A stretch of 64,000 nucleotides of DNA from Liolophura sinensis (taxonomy: Eukaryota > Mollusca > Polyplacophora > Chitonida > Chitonidae). The number at the start of each line of letters is the position of its first letter. Position 1 is the stretch's first letter. Both the position numbers and the translations under genes were made by a program. This document shows, in pieces, positions 1 to 12,446 of this stretch. The DNA is taken from assembly GCF_032854445.1 (NCBI RefSeq), contig NC_088307.1:9004017-9068016 (forward strand). Direction: 5' to 3'. Under the pieces are notes generated by a model. It had not been told where the DNA came from. It searched no databases and was given only the letters and a program-made list of their open reading frames with translations.

Positions 1-221
1 TTGGCAACTAAAATAATAAAAGGTGAACTGCAAAGGTAGTTGAACTGAAGGTGAAAGGTATGAGAGTAAATACATTAAGGTCATTGTTACATTGTTACAT
101 TGTTGTATTATATTACCTACATGCATGCATGCCATTTGTAGCTTATGTTAATTTGGCCAGAAACAAGCACCAACATTTGAACACTTTGTAAGTTGTAAGT
201 TCCACCACTCTTGTCTTTGAT

Positions 222-447
222 TTTAATATATTTATTTATTTATTTGATTAGTGTTTTAAGTCGTACTTCAGAATATTTGATTTATATGGTGGCGGCCAGC
301 ATTACGGTGGGAGGAAACCCACGACCATCCGCAGGCTGCAGACACACCTTCCCACGTATGGCAGGAGAGAAAGCCAACATGACCTGACTTGAACTCACAG
401 CGACGGCAGTGGTGAGAGGCTCCTTGGTCCTTCCGCCGCGTCGGCAT
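222..447 (-). mobile_element. tRNA-derived SINE (family 1), minus strand
   Basis: The (ATTT)n tail lies at the left, then the 'tcagaatatttg' segment, then 'ggcggccagcattacggtg' and the 'cagcgacggcagtggtgag' segment toward the tRNA-like head at the right. It is diverged and the extreme head is lost. The family matches the tRNA-derived SINEs widespread in molluscs; I did not assign a family name. Its mirror partner, if any, would lie outside the window. Confidence 0.85.
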
Positions 448-3400
448 GCCGTCTTTTATTTTGAAATGCGGTGATGTCAAATAAAGCTGTCCTAGCTCAT
501 AATCTGACAATCATCACAAAAACAAGTCCATTTTTTCAAAACATTAATGACAGCTGGGCCACCAATTCTAAAACATTCTAAAAACTAAGGAAAGGTCAGC
601 ACTGGAGATTTTCCATACTGAAAGATTACCTGAGACAATATAGTAAAGATTTATATTAAAAATAAGTAAATAAATTATGTGCACAATGGAAACATCTGTA
701 ATGTTATCAAATATTAACTGAAAAAGTCTGTTAATTAACAGTATAGTTTTTTGTGAAAGTCAAAGCATTGCACTTCGCCTTTCAGCCTGCCAACTTGATG
801 CTGTATTAGCTTGATAAGAACGCCCAGTCTCATTGTTTGAGCTGGATTTCAAAAGCTACACTTTTAATAGTTGGCTGAATACTTAGTAAGTGCCTTGAAT
901 ATGTTTTTGAATACACAACCACTAAGAGCTTTATTGTATAAAAGCAGAAGTCCATTACCTAGAAGTACGCAACTTCCTGTATCTAGTCTCCGTGACACTT
1001 TATGCTTTCGTTTGATTTCTAACACACTTGTGTGACATATCTGTACAGCCATGTATTATTTTCTGTCTGTTATGCAGTAAAAGTTTAAGAAACGGCTGAT
1101 GTATGGTGGGAGAAATTGATGTAGACTTCAAAAATCAAATTACGACAACGGAGAGTTTTGCACAAGGACAACAATGAGAAAAACATATTTATCAATCTTA
1201 CAGATCAAAGTCTGCTTGGCTTCAGTGAACATGACAGTTTATTCGTCTAAGCCAGTGAACACACTACAATGTTCAGGAGCTAGTGCAATAGATTTCTCCT
1301 AGAATGTTTCTTTTAGTTTGGCGCTTGGTCAGGGCGATGTTCATGGACACAAGCGTCATGTTTTAGCAATCCTGTTTGTCCTCATCCTACAATTTTGTAA
1401 GCATTTGGTCTAGCTTGCTGTAGCGACTTCAGGGAATTTACTGAGCATAGCAGGACCTTCTGATTTAAAACAGAATCTTTCATTCTGATGTTGGGAAGAC
1501 ATTTTGGTTTTAAATCTGACTTTGCTAAGGAAAAATAATGCAAAGTGACAATAATTGTCTTCAAGCAGTGACTATCCCGAGATCTTTTTCTGGCCAGCTC
1601 AACCTGACAAAGTTACTTTCAGCGCTTGTGATTGGCTGAGTTCATAAGGGCTTCTACAGCATGGCTACCCTGAGTGAATTCTCCGTCAGTGCCAAATCCT
1701 CATTGTTAAACTGTGTCCTTTATCATATTTTCTGTGTATATATAGTGACAGAATTTATGTTCACTTTAAGGTGAAATACAGAACTGCCGTTCCAAAGTGA
1801 TATTATTTCGAAACCCTGGTCAAGCCTTTTGGGAGTGTTTCGAGGCATGGATGAACGCTATGTATTTGCAAGTCATACTTTTGTTTCAATCTGAGGTTTG
1901 TATTTTTTATGTTTCACTTACATGTACATAAAATAAACATCATGTCTGTATTTAATCCAAGATATTAAACTCAATTTGTTGAGAGTGAAATTTTTATTCC
2001 TCAATACATTCGCCTGCCTACGTGCAGAACAACAGGTAAACAACCTGAAAGAAAAAGAAGTTAATGCAACTTTGCACTCTATAAGCTAAGTAATGTAGCT
2101 ACTGGAACATTACCTTAAAAAAGAATTGAAGGCATTATGATCCATTTTCACTGATACTTCTCATGCAGCGTTTGATTCCATGAAATGATGGTATCAACAG
2201 TCTTAGGGGATATATGCTCAGTGCAACTAACCTTTGACCTACATATACTTTGTCATGAGGCCATGGGGTAAATGCAATGATGAGGGTGGAGGTTTTGTGG
2301 TTAACTCATCATCCTGTAGATCAGCTTCAGAGCTGAATTTTTGAGAGTTTTTAATAACCTTTGAAACAGTTTCAGCATCTGGTCTGCTGTATGCCTATGT
2401 CAACTTCTGATCTGTTTGATATTAGGAAACAAGCAATTTTCGACTAGGCCGAGAGTATGTCATACTACGCAATCCTACCATGTTGGAGAACATTATGTGG
2501 TATGACGGGACACCTATGTGGGTGCGAGTGGCATTGGACCGCGTGAATGGACGACTATTTGGGCTGTATAAGGTGGGTGAATAATCAGACGCTAATATAT
2601 CCGAGCCTTTTGGGCACAGTTTGTGGTACAATTAACCCAAGTAACAAGAACATTTAGAACATTATTATGCAACAACGCTAAAAGTGCCAAAAAGGTGGCT
2701 CCAAATACCATACTATACATAGATATTATCAAATACCCTTTTCTCCTGAAGAAAAAAATCTAAAAAAATATTAACAACCATGCATACTGGAAAATAAGTT
2801 TTGTTGCTCTTCCATCTGATTTTGGCATAATTTTTACATTTTGTTCTCCTTGAACATAATATCATACATGTAGTTTACATTGAATATATAGAAGTACATG
2901 CTATAAACCAAGCTACTGGGTGCAAAGACAAAACATGAATGTTTTCTTCACAGCAACTTTTGAATGTGTATAGAGAGGAGTGCAACAACATCCTTTTGGG
3001 GGAAAAACATTTGGGGGGGTGGGGGACATTGGCAATCATGCTTCTATATGTATATTGAAGTAGGTGTGGTAATGATATGTGCTAGCATTGGGGGGAGGCG
3101 AGGTGTTCATGTAGCTGCACTAAAATCAAGGGATTAATTGTCACGCTTTAGGGTAATGCTGTTTGATTATTGTAGGGTTCAGTTTTGATGGTATATCATA
3201 TCAGATAGGAAAATGATAGGAAATCTAATGTAAACAGCTGCTACAAGAACTAGCCACACCTTGAAATCAAAAACTCCATATTTAAAAACGGAGATTTGGC
3301 CAATCATTGTTGCTATGCAGTTCTAAACCCATTGACGATTTTTATATTTCCAAGCAACTCTAAAACAATTACTGTCAAGGATATTGTTGGCCTTTCACAA

Positions 3401-3685
3401 AACTCCCTGTTGTCCTAATTTTTTAAAGTCTATTTGAGTCAACACAACCGCGTTTGGATCCCACCATGCGTCAGCCATTTCTAAAACATTAGCTGCACAG
3501 TAGAGAAGAAAAAAAATGTTCATAGATATGTCACATAATGTTTTGGAGATGGAAGAAATGTGTAAAGTGCCGTGGAGACTAGCCATAGGGAAATTGCACA
3601 CTATTAGGTAATGGACTTCCGATTATATACATTTATGATTTCTTTTGTTCCATGCTTGGCTGTCTCCAATATTTCTTGTGTGCAG
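448..3685. other. No gene recognised; AT-rich intron or upstream DNA
   Basis: I see no exon with plausible splice signals and no repeat that I can name. A short G-rich run lies near 3006-3026. The open frames here are short and lack splice context. It is probably intron or 5' flank of the gene whose first visible exon is at 3686. Confidence 0.5.
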
Positions 3686-3818
3686 GTGTCCTTAGCTGAC
3701 CTGTTAAGATGGCTACCAGAGATAGTCCTGGCCACTTTTCAGACTCTGGATCCAAAGGTGTATGGGATCATGGCTAAGAAGGAACAGGGAGACGTGTACC
3801 TTTTCCTTAGACTCCCAG
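3686..3818 (+). CDS. Exon of unidentified multi-exon gene (first visible)
   Basis: The stretch is bounded by a pyrimidine-containing acceptor ending in 'gtgtgcag' and a strong donor 'cag|gtaagc'. It is open only in phase 0, reading VSLADLLRWLPE and ending DVYLFLRLP (44 codons plus one base). The Leu-rich, well-mixed composition is unlike the surrounding AT-rich DNA and looks like a conserved soluble helical protein. I do not recognise the family. The next exon at 4759 needs a two-base carry-over, so at least one small exon between them is missing from my model. Confidence 0.7.
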
Positions 3819-4758
3819 GTAAGCAAAAAGAAAATTAACCTTTTTATGCAATCACTGTGTTACAGACAAGGAATTACCGTACCTTCTTAATAATTACACA
3901 CACTTGCTAATTGACACTCACCGAGAGTAAGCAGGTAGATCAGAGGAGTGTCCCGCGAGGCGCTCACTGCCGGCAATCTCAGCCTGCCCGCTGGAGTGTA
4001 GGTCTGACCAGGTATACTTGTATAAAGCCAGCCTTTCCCCACAGCTTATACACGGCAGCTCACAGTGTGCTTTTTCAGAATACACGTGAGTTTAAAAATT
4101 AAAAAAAAAAATAAATATCACACACAATGTCATTTCCGGCTGTGTCCTACAAACTCTGTTATCCGATATTTAAAGTAGATGGTAGTGTGGCATTATTTAT
4201 AGGTGAACATTGAACACCCCTCTGCATTAGGCATTACATCTGCCGGATTGTCTTGAATCTACTGACCTCTTGTCTTCCTCGCCATTCGTGTATGAGGCCC
4301 AAATAAGAATAGGACGTGGATGATTGCTATGCAATCATTGAATTAACAATGCTGGCTTACATATGTGAATAAAACACCCGTGGCGGTAAAGCACGAGCGC
4401 CGGACATATTGGCAGACTTTACTGACCAGATGTCTATTTTGGCGGGAACATGACATACATCTGACAACTCGTCTCAGTGAAGAGCACTAGGAGTGGGGGC
4501 CACAACCTTTTTAGATTACTTAAAAAAAGATAGTTTGTGACATATTACCACAGGTATTTCAAGAAAAAGATAGTAATGTATGTACATATATGTCATTAAA
4601 TTAGATAAACAGGGCTTTGTAACACATTCAAATGGCTTAATTGAAAGCTCACTTGTTATGTACCAGACAACCATAAGAGAATATCAATCTCTGAAGAGTA
4701 AGTATTGCTGTGAAAGGCAGTGCTAATTTGACAGAAAGTGCATAAACAGTTTGCACAG
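3819..4758. other. Intron with a possible small exon
   Basis: The exons on both sides do not share a phase, so a small exon with length 1 mod 3 is expected here. A candidate runs from after 'agtaagcag' at 3935 to 'gagtgtag' just before 'gtctga' near 3999, and it would fix the phase, but its composition is not convincing. A 'gtataaag' TATA-like string at about 4020 could equally mean a repeat-derived promoter. Confidence 0.3.
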
Positions 4759-4894
4759 AAAGTTCAAGTGGTTAGATCCAACTGAAATGCTGAAAGGCCT
4801 GATTTCCCAGTACCCGGACGAGAATACAAACCATTTAGATTTCATCTGGCACCTGCAGCTCTGGGACATGCGAGGCTCAGATGTCATTTCAGAC
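4759..4894 (+). CDS. Exon of unidentified multi-exon gene
   Basis: The acceptor is 'tttgcacag' and the donor 'cagac|gtaaga' is strong. Only one frame is open: one carried base, then KFKWLDPTEMLKGLISQYP and ending in HLQLWDMRGSDVISD. Tryptophan, proline and charged residues are mixed as in a real globular domain. The exon ends in phase 0, which fits the candidate exon at 6829. It probably belongs to the same gene as the exon at 3686. Family not recognised. Confidence 0.7.
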
Positions 4895-6002
4895 GTAAGA
4901 CCTAAATGTATAGGTTCTGTGTCCTAACAAATGTCTGAAGTAAAGAGAAGAATTGTCAAATTCTCATATGTATTTATCTGTTAATCACTCTAAAGGTATG
5001 CTCAAAAGTTACAAGTGATGCAGAGTATGACACGCTATCAATAAACATATTAACAGGTACCTAAATATCCCATTCTGTTGAAACCTCACTCAGTTCATTC
5101 CGACTGGAAATAAACTGAAGCAGCTTGACAAACTCTTCAGTTGAACGTTAGTAAGGCTAAATATGCAAAGTGTATCTGGGTATATGGATTGCAAAAAATC
5201 AAGACTTGTATGTATCCAGCTGATAATGTATTTTTAAGCAGCTTTCTCAAATTATCGGCAGGCCTAGTCTACATGTACATATGCTGGTGAATGACCAGTT
5301 ACCGACTGTGAGAAAAACTTTTGAATCAGGTTTTATTATTAATGTGGCAATAAAACCTTTATTCACTGGAAGCAGGCCTTTATCAGCAGGAATCTCCAAC
5401 ACCTGCCTTGGATTGGTCAATCACCCCTATGGTGAATGGAACAATCTCCAAGTGCTGCTCACTGTATATCAGATGAGTCTATCTAGTAAAATCACTAAGG
5501 GTTACAGATGCTCCCACACTAACTTTGTTATTAAATTTCTGTCCAGAATTTCTCCCTCTTACTGTATTTGACGTTTGCAAAGTTTTTTAGTATCTTCCTT
5601 GCAGTAAATTGAAAAAAAAAAAACATACACCCCATGTAAAGTGATGTTTATGAGAGTACATCCACTTCTGAAAAGCCGGTAATTACAAACATGTGCTTAG
5701 CCCATCTTCATGGACTTTGTGCGTTTGTTTTTTTTTTTTTGTTTTTTGTTTGTTTTTCATCTTGACATCGCATCACCGAGTGCATTTCTGCCTCTTACAA
5801 CCGTTCACAAAAAGAGAACCTTTAAAAACATGGTAGTCTGTCTCATTGAGGTGTGACAGAGGCATGGACAGCTGTCACTGATCAAGTACCAGTAATCCCT
5901 TACTCCCCACAGAGAGCATACGACTGAAAGGCATCGTGGTATACATTTTCTGAAAATGTGTCTGAAATTATTTAGAAGGTACGGTATGTCATCATAATGT
6001 CT
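4895..6002. other. Intron, nothing recognised
   Basis: AT-rich sequence with poly-A and poly-T runs (about 5611-5624 and 5728-5740). The 96-codon open frame at 5281-5571 has no splice support and no familiar motif, so I treat it as chance. Confidence 0.4.
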
Positions 6003-6300
6003 GTCCGTCCATCTGTATGAAAGATCAAAGTTATGCTTTCTAAAGCGATATTTGTCCATCTGTATGAAAGATCAAAGTTATGCTTTCTATAACTATAGCT
6101 ACCCATGCATCCATCCATCATCCATCTGTATGAAAGGTCAAATTTCTGCTTTCTATAACTATAGCCACCCATGCATCCATCCAGCATCCATCTGTATGAA
6201 AGGTCAAATTTCTGCTTTTTATAACAATGTCTGTCCCCCCATCTGTATGAAAGATGAAATCTCTGCTTTATATATTAAACAATGTCCATCCATTCATCCA
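6003..6300. repeat. Degenerate tandem repeat (about 5 units)
   Basis: Units begin with 'ccatctgtatgaaag' followed by 'atcaaagttatgctttctat' or a close variant. Starts are near 6009, 6057, 6121, 6188 and 6239. Unit length varies from about 48 to 75 bp because some units carry an extra 'cccatgcatccatcca' block. Short open frames on both strands are by-products of the periodicity. Confidence 0.8.
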
Positions 6301-6828
6301 TCTCATCATACACTGGTGTGCTCTTTTTAGCCAATTTACATGTAATTGCAACTGGAATATTTAGTTTCTTTTTTTGTGGGCATGGTTAGTCCATCTAATG
6401 AACCACATACAAGTGTTGATATATTACTTTTCCAAAATACTGGGAAAGAAATGTAGTTCTTTGCAACTAATATTTTTTGACAATTTTGACACTTGTGACA
6501 TGAAGATATGAATAAAACTTGTACAGATTCTCAGCTAGTCTTAGTTGCTTTTCTTCTTTTTCATGCGTGTAATTATAACCAGTGTAAGGTCAAGGCTGTG
6601 ATCTGATGTAAGTACCAGTGTTTTGTGCAGTTTTCGGCAATTTTTTAAGTTTTCCTTATGCCCTAACATCATAGGCTCTGCCAAGTGTTTTCAGTTTACA
6701 TTTTCATTACTAACATGAGTGTTTTGAGTTCAGATTTTATTGTCTCTCTTTCTGTAGATACATGCAACCACAGGTGTGTTATTGTAAGTGTTTATATGTA
6801 CCGTAATTCGTTGACATTTTTGGACCAG

Positions 6829-6878
6829 CTGAGCAGCACTTGTGGAAGGGATGCTCGAGGGAAAGTTGAAAAAACAAG
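6829..6878 (+). CDS. Candidate small exon of the same gene
   Basis: Acceptor 'tttttggaccag', donor 'aacaag|gtcatc' (weak). Read in phase 0 it gives LSSTCGRDARGKVEKT plus two bases. This fits the phase-0 end of the exon at 4759 and the one-base start of the exon at 8224. Phase fit on both sides is the main support; the exon is short and the donor is poor. Confidence 0.35.
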
Positions 6879-6914
6879 GTCATCGGCTGTAGGGGAATCT
6901 GCTCAGATAAGTTG

Positions 6915-8223
6915 AATAGCGGACGCGAGTGGTTGATGGTTCTCGCCTATACGACCGTAGATAATATAGAAAGTCGGCACATCTCAAGTGGCGGGCATGT
7001 GCCTGGCTCACCAGTGAAGGGGCGGAGTAAGCTTTGACTGGTCAGTCTGAGTTAACACACAAGGCAAAACTGTAGGCCCCATCGCTCAGGTAATTTCCCC
7101 GAGCCACGTTGTCTTTTTGCACTATCATTTGTTCACCGCGGGTAACAACAGTTGCGAAACTGTTTAATAACCTATTACACAACTTAATTTATTATACAAG
7201 CTCATCTGTAAGACTTTGTGTAGCAAACCAACAACACACGTGTAGGTACAGCAAACATTAGTAATACACTATAATTCTACTCAGACCTTGGTCCTTCTCA
7301 ATAAAGTGTGAGCCGATGCAACGTGAGGTGAAATTAGTTGTCCCTTGCGTGTAATCCGATTGACCCACCATAACTGGGCCAAGTCGAGAGTGTGTGGTTT
7401 TTTTTGGTAGGTTGATAACTAGCCACTGCGCTGCTCCACCTTTAAATTCAGAATTTAGACTTAGCATTAAATGATTCTTCTGGTAATCAAACATACATGC
7501 GTCTTTACAACTTATGAATGGAGGCTTTCGTGATCTAACAATATCATTCTTTGTGTGGATATTTTGGGGAGGAAGGGTCTATCCGAAACTGACAATGTAT
7601 TCAAATATAAACACCCAAGTTGTATTGATATACAAATCGCCACTTCGCCAAGCTCTGGGTATAGCCTTTGAAGGTCTATCTTTGTTTGTAGGACTAATCA
7701 ATCATGGCAGAGATCCGATCGGATCACCTGTTGCTTTGGTAACTGTTTTGAATTCTACCCGTGGTAAATAGATTACATGTAAGTGTTATGTATATGTTTG
7801 TAATACACCTATACCGGGACATGATGTTTTGATGGCTTTACTGAAGTGGTTTAGTGACAAAATTCAAAATATAGTGCACAGATTCTTCCCTAGGCACTTG
7901 ACAGTACATAAAATTTTCAGCCACCGTCTGCTAGTCTAGATTTGGTGGGAGATTTCACAACTGTGTTGACTTTTTTTTTCCAACGAGGTTTGAACATGTG
8001 TTAGTTTAGGAAACCTTGTCCCGAGTATGTTTACATGTATAATGAACAGTTTCTGAAATGAAATGGAGCAGGAACATAGAACACTTCTACAATGAGATGA
8101 CAACACACCACGACCTTGGACACCCACCCAGTTTTTTACGGGAGCTTAACGTCAGTCAGGTCTTTATCGGTAAAATACATTTGCATGATGATTTGGTACA
8201 TTTATTTATGGGACTGTGAACAG
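6915..8223. other. Intron, nothing recognised
   Basis: No convincing exon. The frames at 7258-7494 (-) and 7514-7771 (+) lack splice signals and familiar motifs. Confidence 0.4.
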
Positions 8224-8306
8224 ACAACCCTGTTCCCTGTATAATGCATTCACCGATGCAGTGTGGCTGACAGCTGGAGAAGCAGCCATAAGCTATAAGC
8301 TTGAAG
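8224..8306 (+). CDS. Exon of unidentified multi-exon gene
   Basis: Acceptor 'gggactgtgaacag', donor 'cttgaag|gtatga'. One base completes the previous codon, then 27 codons containing NAFTDAVWLTAGEAAISYKLE, ending one base into a codon. That base joins exactly to the exon at 13379 to give a Glu codon (KLE-E-QGKQ). The intron between them would be about 5.1 kb and carries the 40-bp minisatellite. Confidence 0.6.
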
Positions 8307-9493
8307 GTATGACAGGAACATGCCTTGAGACAGTTTCGGAATTTACAGGTTTGTAAGCAACTATGGCTTGATGCTTTCTTCATTTTAATTCATGGATAGA
8401 AATAAAGGTGTTGTCCGTAATTCTTCAAGCTTGTATCCACCTGACTACTTTCATCTGGCCAAGCATGTGCACAGCTGTCCCATGGCGATGTTTGTCTTGC
8501 CATCGGTCGAGGTGGGAAAACAGTCACCCACCCCCACCATTGTGGCACTGTTTTAAGTTTGGATCATTTGAAGTAAAAGTGACAAATTTCAGCCTCGATG
8601 CATGAACAAGATCTTCAGTAACTGTGAATGTGTTTGATTCTTGAAATTTTGAGATCACTGCGCATCTATTAAGTATTGAATTTTTTCTTAACTTCAAAGC
8701 ATGAACATGAATATAAACTGCAATCGTCGGTGTTTGCCGATAATGGAAATTTTGACTTAAGTTTTATGGTTTTGTTTAAAGTGTAGGAGCCTTGCACAAA
8801 ACTATATCAAGTAATACAAACAATTCAAATGTTGTAACTGTTCTGCATTGTGTGAAAACTTTCCCTTTTGTTTTTTTCAAATGAGTGTGAGACACTTTTC
8901 AGTTTGTTAAGGAGCAGATGTCATTATGATGATAGCCAAATAATACAGCTGGGAACAGTTGGTCAAAAGTGAATTAGGGCATGATTAGGGCATGATTTAG
9001 TCCAGACTAAAATGCCATTTGCCTTGAGTTTTAAAGATGAGACATACTGCATGGTATTGATTAGGCTTTAAGGTGGCTTTGAAAAATTTAACTACGAGTC
9101 TTTTATTCATAGATAAATGTTTGGAACAAACCAAGTTGCTGATGTAGCTGAAAATGAATTGGAGTTGTTGGGGTGGTGGGGTGGGGGTGGGAGGGGGGGG
9201 GGGGTACCTACGGCATGCAAAAGAGTTCAGTCCCATTCCCAAAGGAAACTGTAGGAGGCAAATGTTCCACCTTAAGTGATTGATAAAGCATTAATTTATG
9301 TTTTGTTGGGTTTTTGTCAGGGCTTCACCGGAGTTGTCAGTTGTTCTGACTATAACCAGAGAAACACCCTGACGATATGCTTAAAACATCATTGGGTAAA
9401 ATGGGCATTAAGGGTGAAGAAGTAGTGTTTCATTATGGAACATTCACCACAGGTAGTAACTTGCCAGATATGGCAAATTAATATATTTTAAAC
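8307..9493. other. Intron 5' part, with a G-rich run and a rejected exon candidate
   Basis: At 9168-9206 the + strand is almost pure G with single T or A interruptions, a possible G-quadruplex site. A stretch at 9321-9395 has an acceptor 'tttttgtcag' and an open frame, but its phase does not fit the neighbours. Confidence 0.4.
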
Positions 9494-9656
9494 AGATACA
9501 GAATCAATGCAGAATTCCCTGGGCTAAATCTTGCAGCCTTGGCCACGCGTGAATAAATGTACCGTACATACAATTCAGCTTTAATAAGCAAGGCATAGGC
9601 TGGAATTACCTATCAGTCTCACATCATCCAATCAGAATTGATTCTGTATCCCTTTA
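9494..9656. mobile_element. MITE family B copy
   Basis: Terminal inverted repeats of about 15-18 bp: left 'gatacagaatcaatgcag', right 'attgattctgtatccc'. The interior contains 'ttgcagccttggccacgcgt'. The copy at 13135-13322 shares ends and interior. Small size, palindromic ends and no coding capacity indicate a non-autonomous DNA transposon. Confidence 0.7.
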
Positions 9657-10046
9657 AGGTGCCCTGTGATTGGTTAAAAGTTGTTCTTAGTGATTGGGTT
9701 AATGAATTGTGTTAGCAATGGTGTTTTATGTACTTTAAATGCCAACAATAAATGACCTAAAATATCACCCAATGACAATGCTACATATACGGCCAGATTC
9801 TGTTGGAGAATTCTGTTGATTGTAGATAAGTGTTTTTAGGTTTTTATAGAAATTGGGATGATATCTCACTTTATAGGTACATTTTATTTTAAAAAATAAA
9901 AATCACGGCATAAGGGTTTGCATACATAATTGAACGTCGGATGCTGGCCTCCACTCATTTTCCCTTGTTGCGTCATACATTGTATGTATAGGGTTTACAT
10001 TATTGTATTCATTTTATGCCTTTAAGTTTCTTTTTCATTAAAACCA

Positions 10047-10330
10047 CTTGGGTGGCCTAATGGTTAGAACTTCAGGTGGGGAGACCCTTGATCAAACTCC
10101 GGTCGGGTCATACCAAAGACTTTAAAAATGGTACTTGTTGTTGCCTCGCTTGGTGAGGGTACTGAGGAGTTAGAGCAAGGAAACAGGACTGGTTGGCCTG
10201 GTGTCAGTTATAATGTGACTGGGTGGGGTGTCATATCTGGTGTCTTCACCATGATACTTCAGTGGCAGCATCATGGACTTGCCCAGATGCCTAATAAAGA
10301 CATATTATATGTTCACACACGTAATGACTG
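10047..10330 (+). mobile_element. tRNA-derived SINE (family 3)
   Basis: The head 'ggtggcctaatggttagaac' resembles an A box and 'gatcaaactccggtcgggtc' covers a B-box-like region. The body 'acttgttgttgcctcgcttg' resembles that of the SINE at 41505. The ORF at 10128-10331 lies wholly inside it and is not a gene. Confidence 0.65.
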
Positions 10331-11346
10331 ATAACTTACCGGTAGATGGCTTCTACTGACAATATCATGACTTCCGCTGTCACTTTCTCATGGACGTGTG
10401 CGGGAGTGGATTGGCAGGTTTTGTTTTTGATGTGGTGGACTGCCTGTGTGTCTATCCTTGTACCGAATAAAGGTGTGGGATTTGACGTCCCTTTGTTTGT
10501 ATGTCAGTGACTCTTCATTGTCATATGTACTGAAATTGTTCAGTATGATATGAAATCTCAAGCATTCATTCATTCATTCTTTTTCATTACATTTTAATAG
10601 CATAACATTTTTTCTTTACGCTTGCCTGAGGGCTATATTCTCCTGGCCTTGTCTTATGTATCTTCTGGGCATGCCCAGAGGGCAGTCATATGTACTGACT
10701 CACTCTCTTATCTCTTTTGGCAAAAGAAAACTGTTAAATTGAAATTCATTTTAGCCTTGCATAAGAAAGTTGTTAAGGATAAGGGGTAAGGATGTTATGT
10801 TCTGTTTGGATACCAAACCATATTGGTATCCATGGAAAGACAGTCATAGAGATGGAGACCTAAGCTGCCCTGAATAAACCTATATTGATAGTAAAAATCC
10901 CCTATACTGATTTTCGTTCAAACATTCTTAAGTATATTCATCACCTTTGGCAGGGTGAATAGAACCTACAAGTCCATTATAAACTGCAAGAATTTCACTG
11001 CCATTCTTATACACAAGCTATGTCTCTTAGAGACCAAGTAGTTTTATACTGTTTCCAAGATAAACTTATAAAAACGGGATGGTTTTCGGGTTTAAACTGT
11101 TTTGGATCTTCTCGATTATCTGGTTTTAAACATGTTCAACCACTTTTGTTTTATTTTTGGTGTTCTCATTACGATATCAAAAACACATTTTCCACCTTGT
11201 GCTTTCAACTTGCTATGGCACAAATATTGACAATATGGCGTTAAGCCGTAATCGTTCATTCTTTGTGTGTATACCACACTCTTAATATGACAGGCTTTGT
11301 TTGATATCTGTGGTCGCCATGGGAGACTTTCTTGTTAGTTCTTTCA

Positions 11347-12446
11347 TGCTCTTGCCAGCATCCTGTTTGGTGTCCCTTTGCTCTCATGCTCTTGCCAGCA
11401 TCCTGTTTTGTGTCCCTTTGCTCTCATGCTCTTGCCAGCATCCTGTTTTGTGGCCCTTTCCTGTCATGCTCTTGCCAGCATCCTGTTTTGTGGCCCTTTG
11501 CTCTCATACACTTGCCAGCATCCTGTTTTGTGCCCTGTTGCTCTCATGCTCTTGCCATCATTCAGTTTTGTGGGCCTTTGCTCTCATGCTCTTGCCTGCA
11601 TCCTGTTTTGTGGGCCTTTGCTCCCATGCTCTTGCCAGCATCCTATATTGTGGCCCTTTGCTCTCATGCTTTTGCCAGCACCCTGTTTTGTGGCCCTTTG
11701 CTCTCATGTTCTTGCCAGCACCCTGTTTTGTGGCCCTTTGCTCTCATGTTCTTGCCAGCACCCTGTTTTGTGGGCCTTTGCTCTTATGCTCTTGCCAGCA
11801 TCCTGTTTTGTGGCCCTTTGCTCTCATGCTCTTGCCAGCATCCTCTTTTGTGGGCCTTTGCTGCCATGCTCTTGCCAGCATCATGTTTTGTGGTCCTTTG
11901 CTCTCATGCCCTTGCCAGCATCCTGTTTTGTGGTCCTTTGCTGTCATGCTCTTGCCAGCATCCTGTTTTGTGGGCCTTTGCTCTTATGCTCTTGCCAGCA
12001 TCCTGTTTTGTGGTCCTTTGCTGTCATTCTCTTGCCAGCATCCTGTTTTGTGGGCCTTTGCTGTCATGCTCTTGCCAGCATCCTGTTTTGTGGGCCTTTG
12101 CTGTCATGCTCTTGCCAGCATCCTATATTGTGGCCCTTTGCTCTCATGCTCTTGCCAGCATCCTGTTTTGTGACCCTTTGCCCTCATGCTCTTGCCAGCA
12201 CCCTGTTTTGTGGCCCATTGCTGTCATGCTCTTGCCAGCATCCTGGTTTGTGGCCCTTTGCCCTCATGCTCTTGCCAGCATCCTGTTTTGTGGCCCTTTG
12301 CTCTCATGCTCTTGCCAGCATCCTGTTTTGTGGCCCTTTGCCCTCATGCTCTTGCCAGCATCCTGTTTTGTGGCCCATTGCTGTCATGCTCTTGCCAGCA
12401 TCCTGTTTTGTGGCCCTTTGCTCTCATGCTTTTGCCAGCATCCTCC
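11347..12446 (+). repeat. 40-bp minisatellite, about 27 copies
   Basis: The unit runs 'tcatgctcttgccagcatcc' then 'tgttttgtggccctttgctc'. It repeats in register every 40 bp with single-base variants such as gggcc for ggccc, or 'ctgtc' for 'ctctc'. Because 40 is not a multiple of three and the unit lacks stops in the three + frames, all three frames stay open for about 1.1 kb. This gives the false 290-392-codon ORFs. The mirror array at 62853-63333 has only about 12 copies. It lies within the intron 8307-13378. Confidence 0.95.

Noticed and set aside
5972-6330. Overlapping frames on both strands
   Set aside because: By-products of the 6003-6300 tandem repeat.
9321-9395. Possible exon after 'tttttgtcag' (GFTGVVSCSDYNQRN...)
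   Set aside because: Its phase breaks the otherwise exact join between the exons at 8224 and 13379, and the donor is weak.
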